Of a stretch of DNA of 33,913 nucleotides, positions 31,797 through 33,913 are shown in pieces. Positions within the stretch are counted from its first letter, which is position 1; every line of letters begins with the position of its first letter. The translations under genes and the position numbers were made by a program. A model generated the notes under the pieces. The model was not told the origin of the DNA. It ran no database searches and worked only from the letters and a program-made list of their open reading frames with translations. The stretch comes from Ferruginibacter sp. (GTDB taxonomy: Bacteria; Bacteroidota; Bacteroidia; Chitinophagales; Chitinophagaceae): contig JAHBTM010000022.1 in assembly GCA_019638635.1 (NCBI GenBank), positions 1 to 33,913 on the forward strand, in the 5' to 3' direction.

Positions 31797-32846
31797 TTAA
31801 TTGGCCTCTTTCACAAAATGAATGACAGCATTGCGTTGCAAATCACAACTCACACGGACTTCATATCGCTTGCTGCCATCTGCTACAATCATGAGCGCCG
31901 TATTGGGTGGGATACTACCGAGGTTTTCAGCAAACAACACCAACTCATGTTCCTGCTGTCCGGCAGTTATGGGTAAATGTAATTGGATGGGCTTATCGGT
32001 GAGCCTCTTGTTTTTTAAAATCTGGTTGCCATTGAAATAAACGGAAATGCTGTCGCCATCAATTTCACCATTATCATAAATAGAAAGTGTAACAAAATCT
32101 GAAGATACACGTATGGTTTTTTGAAGATGTAAATTACGCTTTCTATATGCATCATCTTTTAATCCAATACTTAAGATTTCATCAGGGGATGATTCTATTC
32201 GCTGTATCTCAAATGTGTTCGGCAGGGGTTTGTGTTTTTCAGTTCGGTTAGCAAAAGTGTTGGCTGAAATTTCTTTATGGTTTTTGGTCTGATCATTTTT
32301 ACGGGCTGCCACGGAAGAATGAATAACCGGCGATTTGGTGGTTTGGTTTCTTTGAATGGGTGCGCGGGCTAATCCGTGGGAGATGTTTTCAACCGGCCGC
32401 CAGGATAACCAGGTTACTCCATAGCCGCAATCATTGTCGAGTGAATTGCTTGCCGGAATCCATTGGCCTTTTATAATCTTGGGCTGAGGTTTACTATCGT
32501 AATATAGTTTATGTACCTGTAAACAATGATCCCGCGAGGCCGGCACATTGGTTTTGGTTCGGGACACTTCCTTCACTTCAAGATATCTTGATTTGGGGTC
32601 AATGAAACCTTGTACACGGCATATGGAGTAAAAGCGTTTGCCGCCCTGTGTAAAATAAGTGTAAGAGTAACCAAATACCTGTTTTTCTTTAGATTCTAAC
32701 TCCAGTACGTATTCATACCTGCTGGCAACTCCATCAGAATCTACACTGATATCTTCGAAATAGCCCTTCCACTGGCCTTTCAGCTGCTGAGCAGCAACCG
32801 ACAGATTCATCCCGGCTAATAAAAAAGAGAGTAGAAGTTTGGTCAT
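31797..32846 (-). CDS. Secreted hypothetical protein, two beta-rich parts
   Basis: The protein has 349 aa with a signal peptide (residues 1-19, up to SVAAQQ). Residues ~20-150 look beta-rich and lipocalin-like (LKGQWKGYFEDISVDSDGV, with RYEYVLELES and FYSICRVQGFIDP), with Cys residues that may pair. A low-complexity linker (~155-215; Asn, Lys, Thr) leads to a second beta-sandwich-like part (~235-349) containing VTLSIYDNGEIDGDSISVYF and HELVLFAENLGSIPPNTALM. I do not recognise a named family for the first part; the second resembles domains in other secreted Bacteroidota proteins. No enzyme motif is seen. It is the gene immediately upstream, on the same strand, of the tandem array. Confidence 0.8.
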   Translation of the reverse strand: MTKLLLSFLLAGMNLSVAAQQLKGQWKGYFEDISVDSDGVASRYEYVLELESKEKQVFGYSYTYFTQGGKRFYSICRVQGFIDPKSRYLEVKEVSRTKTNVPASRDHCLQVHKLYYDSKPQPKIIKGQWIPASNSLDNDCGYGVTWLSWRPVENISHGLARAPIQRNQTTKSPVIHSSVAARKNDQTKNHKEISANTFANRTEKHKPLPNTFEIQRIESSPDEILSIGLKDDAYRKRNLHLQKTIRVSSDFVTLSIYDNGEIDGDSISVYFNGNQILKNKRLTDKPIQLHLPITAGQQEHELVLFAENLGSIPPNTALMIVADGSKRYEVRVSCDLQRNAVIHFVKEAN

Positions 32847-32880
32847 GCCTTACCGTGAAGTTCAAAAATACATTACTTGG

Positions 32881-32888
32881 CAAAGATA
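32881..32888 (-). promoter_or_regulatory. -7 box of the secreted hypothetical gene
   Basis: Minus strand TATCTTTG, a perfect TAnnTTTG, 34 nt before the ATG at 32846. No TTTG at -33. Confidence 0.5.
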
Positions 32889-32922
32889 TTCTACAAACGT
32901 GCTGTACTCGCTAATTGTTCGT

Positions 32923-32930
32923 TAAATTTG
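32923..32930 (+). promoter_or_regulatory. -7 box of thrS
   Basis: TAAATTTG, a perfect TAnnTTTG, 33 nt before the thrS ATG. No clear -33. Divergent from the neighbouring promoter 34 bp to the left. Confidence 0.5.
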
Positions 32931-32963
32931 CACCTTTCAAAGAGCAGATATACTGAGTAGATT

Positions 32964-33913
32964 ATGATAAACATCACGCTTCCCGACGGTTCCGTTAAAC
33001 AATATGAGAAAGGAACATCCTCATTAAACATTGCCAAATCCATTAGTGAAGGACTGGCCAGAAAAGTACTGGCTGCGCGACTGAACGGTCAGGTTCAGGA
33101 CGCGATGTTGCCCATTGAACATGATGCGTCTCTTCAATTACTGACTTGGGAAGATGCTGATGCCAAAGCCACGTTCTGGCATTCTTCTGCTCACCTTATG
33201 GCTGAAGCGGTTGAGGCTAGTTTCCCTGGAGTGAAATTCTGGGTAGGTCCGCCCGTTGAAAAAGGTTTTTATTATGATATGGATTTGGGGGCATACAAAA
33301 TCACTGAAGATGATCTCGCATCCCTGGAGAAAAAAATGAATGAACTGGCTCGACAGAATAATCCATTCGTTCGCAAAGAAATTGCCAAGGCCGATGCCGT
33401 TCAGTATTTTTCTGACAAGGGAGATGAATACAAACTCGATTTGCTCAGCAACCTGGAAGACGGAAATATTACTTTTTATACTCAAGGTGGATTTACCGAT
33501 TTATGCCGCGGTCCACACATCCCATCTACCGGCCCCATCAAAGCCATCAAACTACTGAGTATTGCAGGTGCTTACTGGAAAGGGGATGAGAAAAACAAAC
33601 AACTGACGCGCATTTACGGAGTAACTTTTCCTAGCCAGAAAGAATTAGATGAATACCTGGCGATGCTGGAAGAAGCCAAAAAACGTGATCATCGTAAACT
33701 CGGAAAAGAACTGAGCATTTACACCTATGATGATGAAATCGGACAGGGGTTACCGTTATGGCTCCCCAATGGCGCAGTGATTATTGAAGAACTGGAAAGG
33801 CTTGCAAAAGAAACCGAGTATGCACAAGGTTATAAAAGAGTTGTTACGCCGCACATCGCAAAGGAGAGTTTGTATCTAACCAGCGGGCACCTTCCATACT
33901 ACGAAGACAGTAT
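32964..33913 (+). CDS. thrS: Threonine--tRNA ligase, N-terminal ~316 aa (3' end outside window)
   Basis: Charges tRNA-Thr with threonine in the cytoplasm. The visible part starts with the TGS domain (MINITLPDGSVKQYEKGTSS, residues 1-62). The editing domain follows: HSSAHLMAEAV with H73 and H77, the residues that clear mischarged Ser-tRNA-Thr in this family, and CRGPHIPSTG near 182. The linker and the start of the class II catalytic domain follow (YTYDDEIGQGLPLWLPNGAV, then RVVTPHIAKESLY). The window ends near residue 316, before the main ATP/threonine site. ATG at 32964 gives the standard N-terminus. The usual infC follows thrS in many genomes, but this would be outside the window. Confidence 0.97.
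   Translation, partial: MINITLPDGSVKQYEKGTSSLNIAKSISEGLARKVLAARLNGQVQDAMLPIEHDASLQLLTWEDADAKATFWHSSAHLMAEAVEASFPGVKFWVGPPVEKGFYYDMDLGAYKITEDDLASLEKKMNELARQNNPFVRKEIAKADAVQYFSDKGDEYKLDLLSNLEDGNITFYTQGGFTDLCRGPHIPSTGPIKAIKLLSIAGAYWKGDEKNKQLTRIYGVTFPSQKELDEYLAMLEEAKKRDHRKLGKELSIYTYDDEIGQGLPLWLPNGAVIIEELERLAKETEYAQGYKRVVTPHIAKESLYLTSGHLPYYEDS

Overview
The window looks like a chromosome segment from a Bacteroidota bacterium, most likely of the Chitinophagales/Chitinophagaceae type. The signs are perfect or near-perfect Bacteroidota promoter boxes (TAnnTTTG, sometimes with TTTG about 20 nt upstream), a CarboxypepD_reg/TonB-dependent receptor, a Y_Y_Y-type propeller sensor kinase, and lipoproteins and secreted proteins of that phylum. 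The genus call is inference from gene content, not a database match.

Left part (1-12001): the N-terminal ~1035 residues of DNA polymerase III alpha (dnaE, minus) diverge from a secreted NlpC/P60 endopeptidase. Then come a secreted M1 aminopeptidase, an orphan solute-binding lipoprotein with a TTG start, a cytoplasmic MsrA, a MutS2 that ends without its usual Smr domain, a type II NADH dehydrogenase and a second, lipoprotein MsrA.

Middle (12073-20796): the most coherent system is a five-gene minus-strand operon. In transcription order it encodes a DUF2249-ScdA_N-hemerythrin protein (Ric/YtfE-like iron-sulfur repair), a DUF1858-DUF2249-DUF2249 protein, a 12-TM protein resembling NnrS/heme-copper oxidase subunit I, a His-rich lipoprotein and a DUF59 Fe-S assembly factor. 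Upstream lies a three-cysteine Rrf2 (NsrR-like) regulator. A 24-bp imperfect palindrome with identical 10-bp arms and a different 4-bp centre occurs exactly twice: over the ric promoter, and between rrf2 and the divergent sensor kinase. It is the best candidate for the Rrf2 operator, giving a nitric-oxide/Fe-S stress regulon that probably includes the propeller kinase and its LuxR-type response regulator.

Right part (20821-33913): a YHS lipoprotein, the decayed 3' end of an amidohydrolase-SnoaL fusion with an in-frame TGA, an APC permease, a tandem GNAT protein, and an AT-rich gluzincin-like protein beside tRNA-Ser(TGA). The tRNA 3' end and its terminator are duplicated as a perfect 102-bp direct repeat separated by 40 bp of hairpin DNA. 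Next come an ABC-F protein, a DUF3347 protein with a TonB receptor, a ~950-bp non-genic stretch with four ~157-bp tandem units, a secreted hypothetical protein and the 5' part of thrS. Read on the minus strand, each tandem unit encodes the same peptide start with a different tail and its own stop, so the array looks like a row of 3'-gene-end cassettes.
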